From positions 4,578,001 through 4,642,000 of the forward strand of contig NZ_JAFBBP010000001.1 in assembly GCF_016907275.1 (NCBI RefSeq): a DNA stretch of 64,000 bases, given 5' to 3'. The position numbers and the translations under genes were made by a program. The notes beneath the pieces were generated by a model that searched no databases, was not told where the DNA came from, and worked only from the letters and a program-made list of their open reading frames with translations. Every line of letters begins with the position of its first letter. Within the stretch, counting starts at the first letter, position 1. This stretch comes from Micromonospora luteifusca. GTDB lineage: Bacteria; Actinomycetota; Actinomycetes; Mycobacteriales; Micromonosporaceae. Of this stretch, positions 24,971-34,625 are shown piece by piece.

Positions 24971-26014
24971 TCAGGCGCGTGGGTGCGCCTGCCGGTACGC
25001 GGCACGCAGCCGCTCGACCGAGACGTGGGTGTAGATCTGCGTACTCGCCAGGGACGAGTGGCCGAGCAGTTCCTGCACGGCGCGCAGGTCGGCGCCACCC
25101 TCCAGGAGGTGGGTGGCGGCGGAGTGGCGTAGATCGTGCGGGCTGGTCCGGGGCAGGCCGGCGGTCTCGGCGTACGCACCGACGATCTGACGCGCGGTCG
25201 TCGGGTTGAGCCGACCACCCCGGGCACCCAGAAGAAGCGCGTCACCGGAGCGGGCGACCACCATCGCCGGGCGGCCCCGGCGCAGCCAGTCATCCAACGC
25301 CCGCTGGGCCGGCACTCCGTACGGCACCGAGCGCTCCCGCCCGCCCTTGCCGAACACCCGGATCACCCGCCGGCCGTGGTCGACATCCCCGACGTCCAAC
25401 CCACACGCCTCGCTCACCCGTACGCCGGTGGCATAGAGCAGCTCCAGCAGCACCCGGTCCCGCAGCGGCACCGCCTCCACGGTCGCCGTCGGCGCCGCGC
25501 CCGGCGTCGGCGCAGCCAGCGAGTCGTTGAGCGCTGAGCCGGTGGGTGGCGAGTCTGCGATTGCTGGGCCCGCGGTTGATGCCCCTCGGCCCGGTGCCTC
25601 GACCAGAGCGGCAGCCTGGTCGGCGCGCAGCACGTTGGGCAGCTCCCGGTGCGCGCGAGGGCTGGCCAGGGCGGCGCCCACGTCGGCGGGGACCAACCCG
25701 GCCCGGTGCGCCCAGGAGCTGAACGCCCGCGCCGACGCGGCCCGCCGGGCCAACGACGTGCGGGCCGCACCGGTGGTGCGCTGCCGCGCCAGCCAGCTGC
25801 GCAGCACCGACAGGTCCACCTCCGCCAGGTCGACGCAGCCCATCCGTACGGCGTGGTCGAGCAGCGAGACGAGATCCGTGACGTACGCGCGGACGGTGTG
25901 CGCCGAGCGGTTACGAACCCGGGACAGGTGCTCGGCGAAATCGTCGACCGCGTCGCGCAACGCTGGCGGCAGTGCCTGGTGCATGGCCCGGGTGCCCCGC
26001 TCCGGCCGGCTCAT
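24971..26014 (-). CDS. xerC: Tyrosine recombinase XerC
   Basis: XerC with XerD resolves chromosome dimers at dif. The N-terminal SAM-like core-binding domain (FAEHLSRVRNRSAHTVRAY) is followed by a catalytic domain with TGVRVSEACGLD (Arg), HDLRHSAATHLLEGG (HxxR), LGHSSLASTQIYTH (His and nucleophilic Tyr). Between the domains, about 40 Ala/Pro/Thr-rich residues are inserted (GASTAGPAIADSP to APTATVEAVP), which is unusual for the family. ATG 26014 or ATG 25984 could be the start. It neighbours dprA and comM, as often in actinomycetes. Confidence 0.92.
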   Translation of the reverse strand: MSRPERGTRAMHQALPPALRDAVDDFAEHLSRVRNRSAHTVRAYVTDLVSLLDHAVRMGCVDLAEVDLSVLRSWLARQRTTGAARTSLARRAASARAFSSWAHRAGLVPADVGAALASPRAHRELPNVLRADQAAALVEAPGRGASTAGPAIADSPPTGSALNDSLAAPTPGAAPTATVEAVPLRDRVLLELLYATGVRVSEACGLDVGDVDHGRRVIRVFGKGGRERSVPYGVPAQRALDDWLRRGRPAMVVARSGDALLLGARGGRLNPTTARQIVGAYAETAGLPRTSPHDLRHSAATHLLEGGADLRAVQELLGHSSLASTQIYTHVSVERLRAAYRQAHPRA

Positions 26015-26153
26015 CGAGGCCGCACTGGTGGCGTCGGCGCGCTGGCCCGTCGATCGGCCCAGGCACCCCCAATGACAGTTGGCACGGGACCAGCCTACGG
26101 CCGATCGTCGTCCGTCACCGGCCACGATGATGCCGGTGTTCGTCGACCCTCGA

Positions 26154-26264
26154 CTAGCGGCGGTTGGCCCTCTTGACCAGGAGCGCGACCAGACCGCCAA
26201 CGAGTGCGACGGACGCGACGAGACAGAACAGGACGGTGATGTGCCACGGCTTGATAGCAATCAT
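26154..26264 (-). CDS. 36-residue single-pass membrane protein
   Basis: A very small frame starting at ATG 26264: MIAIKPWHITVLFCLVASVA followed by a further hydrophobic stretch and the basic end KRANRR. The pattern is a short amphipathic start, one membrane helix of about 22 residues and a positively charged C-terminus, so the C-terminus should face the cytoplasm. It lies between dprA and xerC on the same strand. I associate similar KPWH-type mini-proteins with Micromonosporaceae, but their role is unknown. Upstream in-frame starts exist (to 26387) but would add an unconvincing Gly/Pro leader. Confidence 0.6.
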   Translation of the reverse strand: MIAIKPWHITVLFCLVASVALVGGLVALLVKRANRR

Positions 26265-26399
26265 GACCGCGTACGGTACCGGCAGTATCGATGGCGGCGA
26301 TCCCGACAGTATCGCTGGCTGGGATCCCAAGCAGCTTCCGCAGGTGATCGCGTCCGGACGACCACCCAACGGCCTTCCGCGACGCATCCGCCTGTGGCC

Positions 26400-27623
26400 C
26401 TATGCCGACGAGGGCGTTTCCGTCGCCGCTGTAGCCCGCTTCTCGCGCTTTGGTTTCGCGGGTGGGGGGAGGGCGTAGCCGTCGTCGCGACGGACGACCA
26501 TGGACAGCTCCTCCAGCAGGGACAGCTTTCGCAACGCCGTCCGCACGTCGACACCGGCGCGGGCGGCGAGCCGGTCCACGCCCATCGCGCCCCGGCGGGG
26601 CAGCGCCTCCAGCAGCGACCGCGCGTCGTCGTCGAGCGTGTCGGCGGGCCGCTGCGGACCACGCGCCAGCGGCGCCAGGTCCGTGCCGATCCGGCCCACC
26701 TCCTCAAGCACGTGCGCCACCCCGGTGACCAGCCGGGCCTTCGGGAACTCGCGGAGAAACTCGTGCGTGCCGACGGACATCGCCGAGGTCACCGGCCCGG
26801 GCACCACCATGGCCACCCGGTTGGCGTAGATGGCCCGCCGAGCGGTCTGCGTCGCACCACTGCGCGCCGACGCCTCCACCACGACGGTGCCCAGGGTGCC
26901 TCCGGCGATCACCCGGTTGCGGATCAGGAACCGGGGCCGCAACGGTTCGGCGCCGGGCGGCCACTCGCTGACCAGCAGCCCGGTGTCGGCGATCCGGTCG
27001 AAGAGCCCGGCGTTGCCCATCGGGTACGGCCTGTCCAGCCCACAGGCGAGCACCGCGACGGTCAGGCCGCCCGCGTTGAGGGCACCCCGGTGGGCGGCAG
27101 CGTCGATGCCGAACGCGCCACCGGACACGACCGTCCAGTCCCGTTCGGCCAGCCCATATCCCAGCTCGGTCGCGACGTGCTGGCCGTAACCGGTGGCCGC
27201 CCGCGCTCCGACCACGGCCACCGAGCGCTCCAGGGCCTCGCCCAGCGGCCAGCTCCCGCGTACCCAGAAGCAGAGCGGCGGGGCGGTCTCACCGTCCACC
27301 CGACGGCTGACGTCCGGCAGATGCAGCGCGGACAGGCCGGCCACCCGCGCCGGCCACTCCTCGTCGTCCGGTGTGACCAGCCGGGCGCCGAGCCGGTCCG
27401 CCCGCTCCAGTGCCTCGGCCGCCACCGCCCGGGCGTCGCCGGCCGCCGACCGGGCGGCCACCGTGGTGTGCAGCCAGCCGTCCGAACTGCCGCCGTCGAG
27501 CAGCAGGTCCAGGGTCGCCACCGGGCCGAGCCGTTCGACCAGTCGATGCACCGCGCGGGTGCCCGGCTCGGCCAGCCAGGTCAGTGCGACCCGGGCCAGT
27601 CTTTGCTCCTCGTCGGCGCTCAC
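26400..27623 (-). CDS. dprA: DNA processing protein DprA
   Basis: DprA loads RecA onto incoming single-stranded DNA in natural transformation and has a Rossmann-fold DNA-binding core. The 407-residue protein has an N-terminal helical domain, the core motifs VAVVGARAATGYGQHVA, VVSGGAFGIDAAAHRGAL, TVAVLACGLDRPYP and RNRVIAGGTLGTVVVEA, and a C-terminal winged helix (about 330-390). The Lys/Arg-rich tail is non-conserved. GTG 27623 overlaps the comM stop, so the two genes are coupled. DprA is widespread in non-competent actinomycetes, where its role is unclear. Confidence 0.96.
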   Translation of the reverse strand: MSADEEQRLARVALTWLAEPGTRAVHRLVERLGPVATLDLLLDGGSSDGWLHTTVAARSAAGDARAVAAEALERADRLGARLVTPDDEEWPARVAGLSALHLPDVSRRVDGETAPPLCFWVRGSWPLGEALERSVAVVGARAATGYGQHVATELGYGLAERDWTVVSGGAFGIDAAAHRGALNAGGLTVAVLACGLDRPYPMGNAGLFDRIADTGLLVSEWPPGAEPLRPRFLIRNRVIAGGTLGTVVVEASARSGATQTARRAIYANRVAMVVPGPVTSAMSVGTHEFLREFPKARLVTGVAHVLEEVGRIGTDLAPLARGPQRPADTLDDDARSLLEALPRRGAMGVDRLAARAGVDVRTALRKLSLLEELSMVVRRDDGYALPPPAKPKREKRATAATETPSSA

Positions 27624-29140
27624 GTCGCCTCCCCCGTCCGTAGTTGAAGCGCTTCCCGGACGTCGTCCAGGTCTGGCCGGTCCCGGCCGTCCAGATCGGC
27701 GATGGTCCACGCCATCCGGATCACCCGGTCGAAGCCACGTGCCGACAGCGAGCCGGAGTCGAGCCGGCCACGTAGCTCGGTGGTGACCCGGGCCGGCAGC
27801 CGCCACGGCGGTCGGCGCAGGTGTGGGCCTTCCACCTCGGCGTTGAGCCGCCGGCCGAGTCCGGCCCAGCGGCTGGCTGCCGCCTGCCGGGCCGCCGCCA
27901 CCCGGGCGGCGACGGTCGCCGAGGGCTCGGCTTCGCCGTCGGGTGCCATCAGTTCCGCCGCCCGCACCGGCATCAACCGCACCTGTACGTCGATCCGGTC
28001 GAGCAGCGGCCCAGAGAGCCGGCCCAGGTAGCGACGGCGGGCCAGCGGGGTGCACTCGCAGTGCGCGTCCCCGGCCGGCTTCGCGCACGGGCACGGGTTG
28101 GCGGCCAGCACCAACTGGGTCCGGGCCGGGTACACGGTGCCCCCGCCGCTGCGACTCAGCTGGATGTGGCCGTGCTCCAGCGGCTGGCGCAGCGCCTCCA
28201 ACGCGCCCTTGCTGAACTCGGGGGCCTCGTCCAGGAAGAGCACGCCGCGGTGCGCCAACGACACCGCGCCGGGTCGGGCCAGCCCCGAGCCGCCCCCGAC
28301 CAACGACGGCACGGTCGCGGTGTGGTGCGGTGCCTGGAACGGTGGGCGACGCAGCAACCGGCCGCCCGGCGGCAGCAGCCCGGCGACCGAGTGCAGCGCG
28401 GTGACCTCCAGTGCCGAGTCGTCATCCAGCTCGGGCAGGATCGACGGCAGTCGTTCGGCGAGCATCGTCTTGCCGGCCCCCGGCGGACCGAGGAGCGCCA
28501 CGTGGTGCCCGCCGGCGGCGGCCACCTCCAAGGCGCGCCGGCCCATCTGCTGCCCGGCGACCTCGGCGAGATCCGGCCCGTCCACGGCCGGTGCCGGGGT
28601 GGCCGTCGGCGGCTCGATCAGCGGGGTGCCGTCGCGGACGAAGGCGACCAGCCGGTGCAGGGTGTCCACCGCTCGCACCCGTACTCCGGGGATGACCGCG
28701 GCCTCGGCGGCGTTGCCCACCGGGACGATCACCTGGTCGACGCCGGCCTGGGCGGCCGCGGCGACCATCGGGAGCACCCCGCGCACCGGCCGGACCGTTC
28801 CGTCGAGCCCCAACTCGCCGAGGACCACCACCCCCTCCAGTGGGAGCAGCGGCAGCTCACCCGAGCCGCCCAGCAGAGCTGCGGCGATGGCCAGGTCGAA
28901 GGCCGAGCCGAACTTCGGCAGAGTGGCGGGCAGCAGGTTGAGAGTGATTCGCCGGTTGGGCCAGCGCTGACCTGAGTTGACCACCGCCGCCCGGACGCGG
29001 TCGCGGGCCTCGTGCAGGGCGGTGTCCGGCAGACCGGAGATCACCACCGCCGGTAGGCCGGCGGCCAGGTCGGCCTCCACCTCGACCAGATGGCCGGTGA
29101 CCCCGACCAGCCCGACGCAGAGCACCTTCGCGTAGCTCAT
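27620..29140 (-). CDS. comM: YifB/ComM-family AAA+ ATPase (Mg-chelatase-like)
   Basis: 506 residues. The N-terminal Lon-like ChlI domain (about 20-145) is followed by an AAA+ module with Walker [18 protein letters not shown], Walker [12 protein letters not shown], the cysteine cluster [16 protein letters not shown] and [17 protein letters not shown]. The C-terminal Mg_chelatase domain follows. ComM of Gram-negatives is a hexameric branch-migration helicase that helps integrate foreign DNA, and coupling to dprA supports such a role here. ATG 29140 opens the conserved [20 protein letters not shown]. Confidence 0.96.
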   Translation of the reverse strand: MSYAKVLCVGLVGVTGHLVEVEADLAAGLPAVVISGLPDTALHEARDRVRAAVVNSGQRWPNRRITLNLLPATLPKFGSAFDLAIAAALLGGSGELPLLPLEGVVVLGELGLDGTVRPVRGVLPMVAAAAQAGVDQVIVPVGNAAEAAVIPGVRVRAVDTLHRLVAFVRDGTPLIEPPTATPAPAVDGPDLAEVAGQQMGRRALEVAAAGGHHVALLGPPGAGKTMLAERLPSILPELDDDSALEVTALHSVAGLLPPGGRLLRRPPFQAPHHTATVPSLVGGGSGLARPGAVSLAHRGVLFLDEAPEFSKGALEALRQPLEHGHIQLSRSGGGTVYPARTQLVLAANPCPCAKPAGDAHCECTPLARRRYLGRLSGPLLDRIDVQVRLMPVRAAELMAPDGEAEPSATVAARVAAARQAAASRWAGLGRRLNAEVEGPHLRRPPWRLPARVTTELRGRLDSGSLSARGFDRVIRMAWTIADLDGRDRPDLDDVREALQLRTGEAT

Positions 29141-29171
29141 GGCGCGTCACCGATCCTTCGGGGTGCGCATC

Positions 29172-29531
29172 TCAGAACGCGCCCTTGAGGTGGTCGACCT
29201 GGGCCGGGCCGGCGTCGGGCAACCGCACCGACAACACGTCGAAACGCACCTCGTCAGCGGTCGTGCCGGTCTCGCTCAGCCAACGCGCGGCGAGCCCTCG
29301 CAGTCGGCGGGCCTTGGACGGCACGACTGCCTCGGCCGGGGTGCCGAAGTCGTCGCCCCGGCGGGTCTTCACCTCGCAGAAGGCGAGCACGGGCCCGTCC
29401 CACGCGATGATGTCGATCTCCCCGGCCGAGCAGCGCCAGTTTCGGGCGATCGGGCGCAGCCCTGCCTCGGTCAGGTGCCGGGCGGCGCACCGCTCGCCGT
29501 ACGCGCCGACCGCCTGGTTCCGGTTCGTCAT
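29172..29531 (-). CDS. yraN: YraN-family (UPF0102) endonuclease-like protein
   Basis: A 119-residue protein with the restriction-endonuclease-like core: an early Glu in [14 protein letters not shown], then [21 protein letters not shown] carrying the D-(E)xK metal-site pattern. Predicted to bind or cut branched DNA, and usually encoded next to comM/dprA as here. ATG 29531 gives the conserved start; the frame extends upstream without a better start. It is the first gene of the minus-strand block yraN-comM-dprA. Confidence 0.94.
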   Translation of the reverse strand: MTNRNQAVGAYGERCAARHLTEAGLRPIARNWRCSAGEIDIIAWDGPVLAFCEVKTRRGDDFGTPAEAVVPSKARRLRGLAARWLSETGTTADEVRFDVLSVRLPDAGPAQVDHLKGAF

Positions 29532-29585
29532 GGCCGGCACGGTGCCGGAGCAGGCGGGCGCGCCGCGACCCCGACGGCGGCTGCC

Positions 29586-29612
29586 TGTGGACAACGGGTG
29601 CCTTGTGGACAA
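29586..29612 (-). other. Second pair of DnaA-box-like sequences
   Basis: TGTGGACAA occurs at 29586-29594 and 29604-29612; each is the reverse complement of TTGTCCACA. The 18-base spacing and tandem orientation mirror the pair at 22980-23007. It lies in the 189-base divergent region between yraN and the next plus-strand gene, so DnaA could regulate either. Confidence 0.45.
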
Positions 29613-29720
29613 CCGCACGATCAAGCCCAGCTGTGCTACGGCACCCACGATCACGGTAGATGCGCCGGTTCAGCCCCCGGGCCGGGGTTGAAATGGCGCG
29701 GGCGCAGCCGGTCGCATACG

Positions 29721-30803
29721 GTGCCGGACGTGGACGGACGACGGAGCTTTCCCGAAGAGCAGGAGCCGCGCTGGTATCCCGAGGAGCGGGGCCCCGGCCA
29801 CGGCGAGTCGGAGTGGCGTGGCGTGGGTGAACAGCGGTACCGGGACACCGAGGTTCCCGAGCAGCGCGGTGCCGAGGACAGTCGCTACGGCGAGGACACC
29901 ACCGCGGGTCGGCGCCGCGAGCCGGACTCCGGCCGCTCCGTCGCGGTGGACCCGGGTCGTCTTGGCGTGGCGGAGTCGGATTCGGGCCGCTTCGGCGCGG
30001 TGACCGCAGATCGTTTCGGAATGGCGGAGCCGGACTCCGCTCGCTTTGGGGCCGTCGACGCCCAATCTGCCCGCTTCGGTGTGCCCGAGGCCGACTCGGG
30101 GCGGTTCGGGACGGTCGACCCGTTGGCGGACGCGCGGCCGGAGACCGACGGTTACCGGGCTGCCCGCTCACGGCGGACGGACCGGGACCCCTCGGAGATC
30201 TCCGGTGAGCTGCCCGGTCGCAGGGCAGCCCGGGAGTCGGGCGCAGCGGTTTCTCCGCTGACGGTCGGCAGCCGCGAGGCGGCCACCGGTACGGGGACGC
30301 CGCCCAGCGACACGTCGACCGGGGTGCTCGCCGATCAGGCTCGTCCCGCCCCGCTCGGCGGGTACCCGATCGTCGAGCCGACCCGGGCTGGCGGCGAGAC
30401 GCCGCACCCGCTGGAGATGCCGACCGGCCCGATGCCGGGGATCGGCCCCCGCACGGAACTGCCCGCGACGGAGCCGACGGTGTACCCGCCGACGGCCGAC
30501 GGCGTCTACCGGACCCGGCGGCCCGTGCTGGCCGTACTCTTCGCCCTGCTGGTGTTGATCTTCGAGATTCCCGCGTTGCGCGTGTTGCTGGCCGGGACGA
30601 CCGGCGATCCGTTGGACGCCGGGAACGTGGTGGTGGGCATCGCCCTGGTCGCCGGGCTGCCGATCTTCGCAACCGGGCTGTACGGGCTACGAACCGGAGG
30701 TTTGGCGCTCGCCGACGGTGGCCGGGGCTGGCTGCGCCCACCGACGGCCTACCTGACCGTCGGCCTGGTGCTCTTCGTGGCCGCCGCACTCGCCGCCGGC
30801 TGA
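29721..30803 (+). CDS. Repeat-rich protein with C-terminal membrane domain
   Basis: About 360 residues from GTG 29721 (GTG 29730 is also possible). The first 230 are hydrophilic and disordered, with at least five copies of an 11- to 16-residue unit around D-S-x-R-F-G-x-V/A ([32 protein letters not shown]). The C-terminal part has three predicted membrane helices (about 264-284, 293-318 and 337-356). No known domain is evident. The architecture suggests a cytoplasmic tether on a small membrane anchor. It stands alone between divergent yraN and the terminator before rpsB. Confidence 0.75.
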   Translation: MPDVDGRRSFPEEQEPRWYPEERGPGHGESEWRGVGEQRYRDTEVPEQRGAEDSRYGEDTTAGRRREPDSGRSVAVDPGRLGVAESDSGRFGAVTADRFGMAEPDSARFGAVDAQSARFGVPEADSGRFGTVDPLADARPETDGYRAARSRRTDRDPSEISGELPGRRAARESGAAVSPLTVGSREAATGTGTPPSDTSTGVLADQARPAPLGGYPIVEPTRAGGETPHPLEMPTGPMPGIGPRTELPATEPTVYPPTADGVYRTRRPVLAVLFALLVLIFEIPALRVLLAGTTGDPLDAGNVVVGIALVAGLPIFATGLYGLRTGGLALADGGRGWLRPPTAYLTVGLVLFVAAALAAG

Positions 30804-30861
30804 CACCGACCCCCGCGCCCGCCGCGGCGCGGCGCGGCTGATGATTCACGCAACAACCAGG

Positions 30862-30897
30862 AAATAGTGGCCTCCGGCGACGCGGAGGCCACTATTT
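30862..30897 (+). terminator. Strong perfect-stem terminator before rpsB
   Basis: AAATAGTGGCCTCCG pairs perfectly with CGGAGGCCACTATTT across a six-base loop. The A/T ends give it both an A tract and a T tract, as in a bidirectional intrinsic terminator. Confidence 0.88.
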
Positions 30898-31184
30898 CCA
30901 TGAAGTAGCGCGATCTCCCAATAACCGGCGTGATTGCGCGGGGAGCGGTAGAGCGGCAGCTCGCGCGTACCCCGGGGCGGCGGAACGGGTGAGGGGCGTA
31001 CACTGGCCAACTGGCGACCGCCTCGTGCGGTCGACCTCGCGCGCCCTCTTCACGAATCGTCGTGGAGCGACGGCCTCCCTGGTCCCGATCTTGATCGGGT
31101 CCACCATGGGTCGGCGATCAGGCGCCAGGACGCCCGGCCACCGGCCGGGCGTGACAACCAGGGATCTTGAGGAGTACCCCAACC
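30898..31184 (+). promoter_or_regulatory. rpsB promoter and leader
   Basis: 287 gene-free bases. A TACACT-type -10 lies near 31000. A perfect hairpin (ACGCCCGGCC / GGCCGGGCGT, 31130-31152) stands about 30 bases before the rpsB start. GAGGAG just after it is the ribosome-binding site. A structured leader here could serve S2 autoregulation, which is known for rpsB-tsf in other bacteria; the link is inferred. Confidence 0.5.
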
Positions 31185-32096
31185 ATGGCCGTCGTGACCA
31201 TGCGCCAGCTGCTGGAGAGCGGTGTCCACTTCGGGCACCAGACCCGACGCTGGAACCCGAAGATGAAGCGCTTCATCATGACCGAGCGCAACGGCATCTA
31301 CATCATCGACCTGCGCCAGACCCTCGAGTACATCGAGAAGGCGTACGAGTTCGTGCGTGGGACCGTCGCCGAGGGTGGCAGCATCCTGTTCGTCGGCACC
31401 AAGAAGCAGGCCCAGGAAGCGATCGCCGAGCAGGCGACCCGGGTCGGCCAGCCGTACGTCAACCACCGCTGGCTCGGTGGCATGCTGACCAACTTCCAGA
31501 CGGTGTACAAGCGGCTCCAGCGGATGAAGGAGCTGGAGGGCCTGGGTGACCTCAGCGGCACCGCCGCCGGTTACACCAAGAAGGAGACCCTGCAGCTCTC
31601 CCGCGAGAAGATCAAGCTGACCCGCACCCTCGGTGGCCTGCGGGACATGCAGAAGCTTCCCGCCGCGGTCTGGATCGTCGACACCAAGAAGGAGCACATC
31701 GCCGTCGACGAGGCCCGCAAGCTGGGCATCCCGGTGATCGCGGTCCTGGACACCAACTGTGACCCGGACGAGGTCGACTTCCCGATCCCGGGCAACGACG
31801 ACGCGATCCGTTCGGCCGAGCTGCTGACCAAGGTCGTCGCCGCCGCCGTGGCGGATGGTCTGATCGCGCGTTCCGGCCGTCGCCGGGGCAACGACGAGAA
31901 GCCCGAGGGTGTCGCGAGCGACGAGCCGCTGACCGAGTGGGAGCGCGAGCTGCTCGAGCCGAAGAAGGCCGACGAGTCGGCCGCCCCGGCCGCCCCGGCC
32001 GAGCAGCCCGCCGCTGCCGCCGCCGAGCAGCCCGCCACCCCGGAGCAGCCGGCGCAGGCCGCCACCGAGCAGCCGGCGACCGCCACCGCGGAGTGA
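31185..32096 (+). CDS. rpsB: 30S ribosomal protein S2
   Basis: 303 residues. The S2 core ([62 protein letters not shown]) ends near 235. It is followed by a 65-residue Ala/Pro/Glu-rich tail with EQPA repeats, as often in actinomycetes. S2 joins the 30S subunit late and bridges head and body. ATG 31185 follows a GAGGAG site. A hairpin separates it from tsf. Confidence 0.98.
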   Translation: MAVVTMRQLLESGVHFGHQTRRWNPKMKRFIMTERNGIYIIDLRQTLEYIEKAYEFVRGTVAEGGSILFVGTKKQAQEAIAEQATRVGQPYVNHRWLGGMLTNFQTVYKRLQRMKELEGLGDLSGTAAGYTKKETLQLSREKIKLTRTLGGLRDMQKLPAAVWIVDTKKEHIAVDEARKLGIPVIAVLDTNCDPDEVDFPIPGNDDAIRSAELLTKVVAAAVADGLIARSGRRRGNDEKPEGVASDEPLTEWERELLEPKKADESAAPAAPAEQPAAAAAEQPATPEQPAQAATEQPATATAE

Positions 32097-32108
32097 TCGC
32101 ACCGTCGC

Positions 32109-32140
32109 TGCCCGCCGTCCGTTTTCGCGAACGGCGGGCA
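32109..32140 (+). terminator. rpsB-tsf intergenic hairpin
   Basis: TGCCCGCCGT pairs with ACGGCGGGCA around a loop containing GTTTTCGCGA. It sits in the 133 bases between rpsB and tsf. It may be a partial terminator or attenuator adjusting the S2 to EF-Ts ratio. Confidence 0.5.
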
Positions 32141-32229
32141 GCGGCGGTACGCCGGGCACGATCCGCCCGGATCCGGGTAACCGGCACCTCTGACCATCCA
32201 CACGCCGTCTCAACACCGAAGAGAGAGCC

Positions 32230-33057
32230 ATGTCCCAAATCACCGCCGCGGACGTCAAGAAGCTCCGCGACCTCACCGGCGCCGGCATGATGGACAGCAA
32301 GAAGGCGCTGACCGAGGCCGAGGGCGACTTCGACAAGGCCATCGAGATCCTGCGCGTCAAGGGCGCCAAGGACGTCGGCAAGCGGGCCGGCCGTACGGCC
32401 GCCAACGGCCTGGTCGCTCACTCCGGCAAGGCGCTGCTCGAGCTCAACTGCGAGACCGACTTCGTCGCGAAGACCGAGTCGTTCATCGCGCTGGGCCAGC
32501 AGCTGGTCGAGCACGGCGAGCGCGCCGGCGTGAACACCGCCGAGGAGCTGCTCGCCAGCGAGCTCGACGGCAAGGTCGTCGCGGACCTGATCCAGGAGCA
32601 GTCCGCCAAGATCGGCGAGAAGCTGGTCCTCAACCGGTTCGCCCGGGTGGAGGGCACCACCGCCGTCTACCTGCACCGCAAGGCCCAGGACCTGCCCCCG
32701 GCCGTTGGTGTGCTGGTGTCGTACACCGGCAAGACCGACGAGGCGGGCGACGCCGACGCCCGTGGTGTGGCCATGCAGATCGCCGCGATGCGGCCGAAGT
32801 ACCTCACCCGGGACGAGGTTCCGGCTGAGGTCGTCGAGTCCGAGCGGCGCATCGCCGAGCAGACCGCCCGCGAGGAGAACAAGCCCGAGGCTGCCCTGCC
32901 GAAGATCATCGAGGGTCGGGTGAACTCCTTCTTCAAGGACTACGTCCTGATCGAGCAGGCGTCCGTGGCCGACAACAAGAAGTCCGTGAAGCAGGCGCTG
33001 GCCGAGGCTGGCATCGAGGTCACCGGCTTCGTGCGGTTCGAGGTCGGCCAGGCCTGA
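32230..33057 (+). CDS. tsf: Elongation factor Ts
   Basis: EF-Ts exchanges GDP for GTP on EF-Tu. The 275-residue protein shows the N-terminal UBA-like domain ([21 protein letters not shown]), the signature [11 protein letters not shown] near 75 and a C-terminal core with EEVLNRF-like and FVRFEVGQ elements. AAGAGAGAG precedes ATG 32230. It follows rpsB as in almost all bacteria and is closed by a strong hairpin. Confidence 0.98.
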   Translation: MSQITAADVKKLRDLTGAGMMDSKKALTEAEGDFDKAIEILRVKGAKDVGKRAGRTAANGLVAHSGKALLELNCETDFVAKTESFIALGQQLVEHGERAGVNTAEELLASELDGKVVADLIQEQSAKIGEKLVLNRFARVEGTTAVYLHRKAQDLPPAVGVLVSYTGKTDEAGDADARGVAMQIAAMRPKYLTRDEVPAEVVESERRIAEQTAREENKPEAALPKIIEGRVNSFFKDYVLIEQASVADNKKSVKQALAEAGIEVTGFVRFEVGQA

Positions 33058-33099
33058 GCCGCCACCGGGCGCCGCGAGCGCCCGTGGGCAGAGACGTCA

Positions 33100-33145
33100 A
33101 CGAGGAGGCCGCCGGTGTACGTGACAGGCACCGCGGCCTCCTCGT
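33100..33145 (+). terminator. tsf terminator
   Basis: ACGAGGAGGCCGC plus CGGTG pairs with CACCG plus CGGCCTCCTCGT with one extra C on the left arm and a short loop. It lies 43 bases after the tsf stop. Confidence 0.8.
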
Positions 33146-33217
33146 CACATAGGGTCGGCAGCGGCAGGTTCGCGGTACGCGCCGCACGGGGCGTGCGCGT
33201 GGGGAAGGGCGGGGCGG

Positions 33218-33985
33218 ATGACGCAGGTTGTGAGTGACCGAACGCTGGCGATGGACGATCCGACGGCACCGCCGCCGGGGCGTGCCCGCCGGGTGGTGCT
33301 GAAGCTCTCCGGTGAGGTGTTCGGCGGCGGCGCGATCGGCGTCGACCCGGACGTCGTCCAGGCGATCGCCCGGCAGATCGCCACCGTGGTCCGCCGCGGA
33401 GTGCAGGTCTCCGTGGTGGTCGGGGGCGGCAACTTCTTCCGTGGCGCGGAGCTGCAGAAGCGCGGGATGGACCGGGCGCGCGCCGACTACATGGGCATGC
33501 TCGGCACCGTGATGAACTGCCTCGCGCTGCAGGACTTCCTGGAGAAGGAAGGCATCGAGACGCGGGTGCAGAGCGCCATCACGATGGCCCAGGTCGCCGA
33601 GCCGTACATTCCGCTGCGGGCGATCCGGCACCTGGAGAAGGGCCGTGTGGTCATCTTCGGAGCGGGCGCGGGGATGCCGTACTTCTCCACCGACACGGTG
33701 GCCGCCCAACGGGCTCTGGAGATCCGGGCCGACGTGGTGCTGATGAGCAAGAACGGCGTGGACGGCGTCTACACCGCCGACCCCCGGATCGACCCCACTG
33801 CCAGCAAGCTCGACTCGATCACCTTCTCCGAGGCGCTGCGCCGCAACCTGCGGGTGGCGGACGCCGCGGCGTTCAGCCTCTGCATGGAGAACGGCCTGCC
33901 GATGCTGGTCTTTGGTGCGCAGGGTGACGACACCATCATCCGCGCGGTGGGTGGCGACAAGATCGGCACCCTGATCACCGCCTGA
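33218..33985 (+). CDS. pyrH: Uridylate kinase
   Basis: PyrH phosphorylates UMP to UDP in pyrimidine nucleotide synthesis. The 255-residue amino-acid-kinase fold has [59 protein letters not shown] and [19 protein letters not shown] 33218 adds a 22-residue Pro-rich lead compared with short homologues. It forms the conserved pyrH-frr-cdsA order, with frr 82 bases downstream. Confidence 0.97.
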   Translation: MTQVVSDRTLAMDDPTAPPPGRARRVVLKLSGEVFGGGAIGVDPDVVQAIARQIATVVRRGVQVSVVVGGGNFFRGAELQKRGMDRARADYMGMLGTVMNCLALQDFLEKEGIETRVQSAITMAQVAEPYIPLRAIRHLEKGRVVIFGAGAGMPYFSTDTVAAQRALEIRADVVLMSKNGVDGVYTADPRIDPTASKLDSITFSEALRRNLRVADAAAFSLCMENGLPMLVFGAQGDDTIIRAVGGDKIGTLITA

Positions 33986-34067
33986 GTCTCGCCAATGGCG
34001 ACGGCAACGGTGGTCTGACGACTTTCAGCAGGGCCCACGACGAGCACAGAAGGAGGCGAGGAGACCG

Positions 34068-34625
34068 GTGATCGACGACACCCTCCTCGAGGCCGAGGAA
34101 AAGATGGAGCGTGCGGTTGAGCACGCCAAGGAGGAGTTCGGCGCCATCCGCACCGGTCGCGCCAACGCCGCCATGTTCTCCAAGGTCATCATCGACTACT
34201 ACGGCACGCCCACGCCGCTGACCCAGATGGCGTCCATCGCGGTTCCCGAGCCGCGGATGGCCATCATCAAGCCGTACGACAACTCGCAGATCAATGCGAT
34301 GGAGAAGGCGATTCGCGACTCGGACCTCGGGGTGAACCCGAACAACGAGGGCAACCAGCTGCGCATCCTGCTCCCGCAGATGACCGAGGAGCGCCGCCGC
34401 GACATGATCAAGGTGGCCCGGCACAAGGGTGAGGAAGCCAAGGTGGCGATCCGCAACGTCCGCCGCCGTGGCAAGGAAGAGCTGGACCGGATCGTCAAGG
34501 ACGGCGAGGCTGGCGAGGACGACGGTCGCCGCGCCGAGAAGGAACTCGACGACCTGACCCAGCGGTACGTGGCCAACATCGACGACCTGGTCAAGCACAA
34601 GGAAACCGAGTTGCTCGAGGTGTGA
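34068..34625 (+). CDS. frr: Ribosome recycling factor
   Basis: RRF splits post-termination ribosomes together with EF-G. The 185-residue product has [25 protein letters not shown], the [13 protein letters not shown] region and the helical C-terminus [24 protein letters not shown], all standard. The start is GTG 34068 after a strong AAGGAGGCGAGGAG purine run. Confidence 0.98.
   Translation: MIDDTLLEAEEKMERAVEHAKEEFGAIRTGRANAAMFSKVIIDYYGTPTPLTQMASIAVPEPRMAIIKPYDNSQINAMEKAIRDSDLGVNPNNEGNQLRILLPQMTEERRRDMIKVARHKGEEAKVAIRNVRRRGKEELDRIVKDGEAGEDDGRRAEKELDDLTQRYVANIDDLVKHKETELLEV

Noticed and set aside
30804..30861. tRNA or other stable RNA gene near the perfect hairpin
   Set aside because: No cloverleaf or T-arm sequence. 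The structure is a plain terminator stem.
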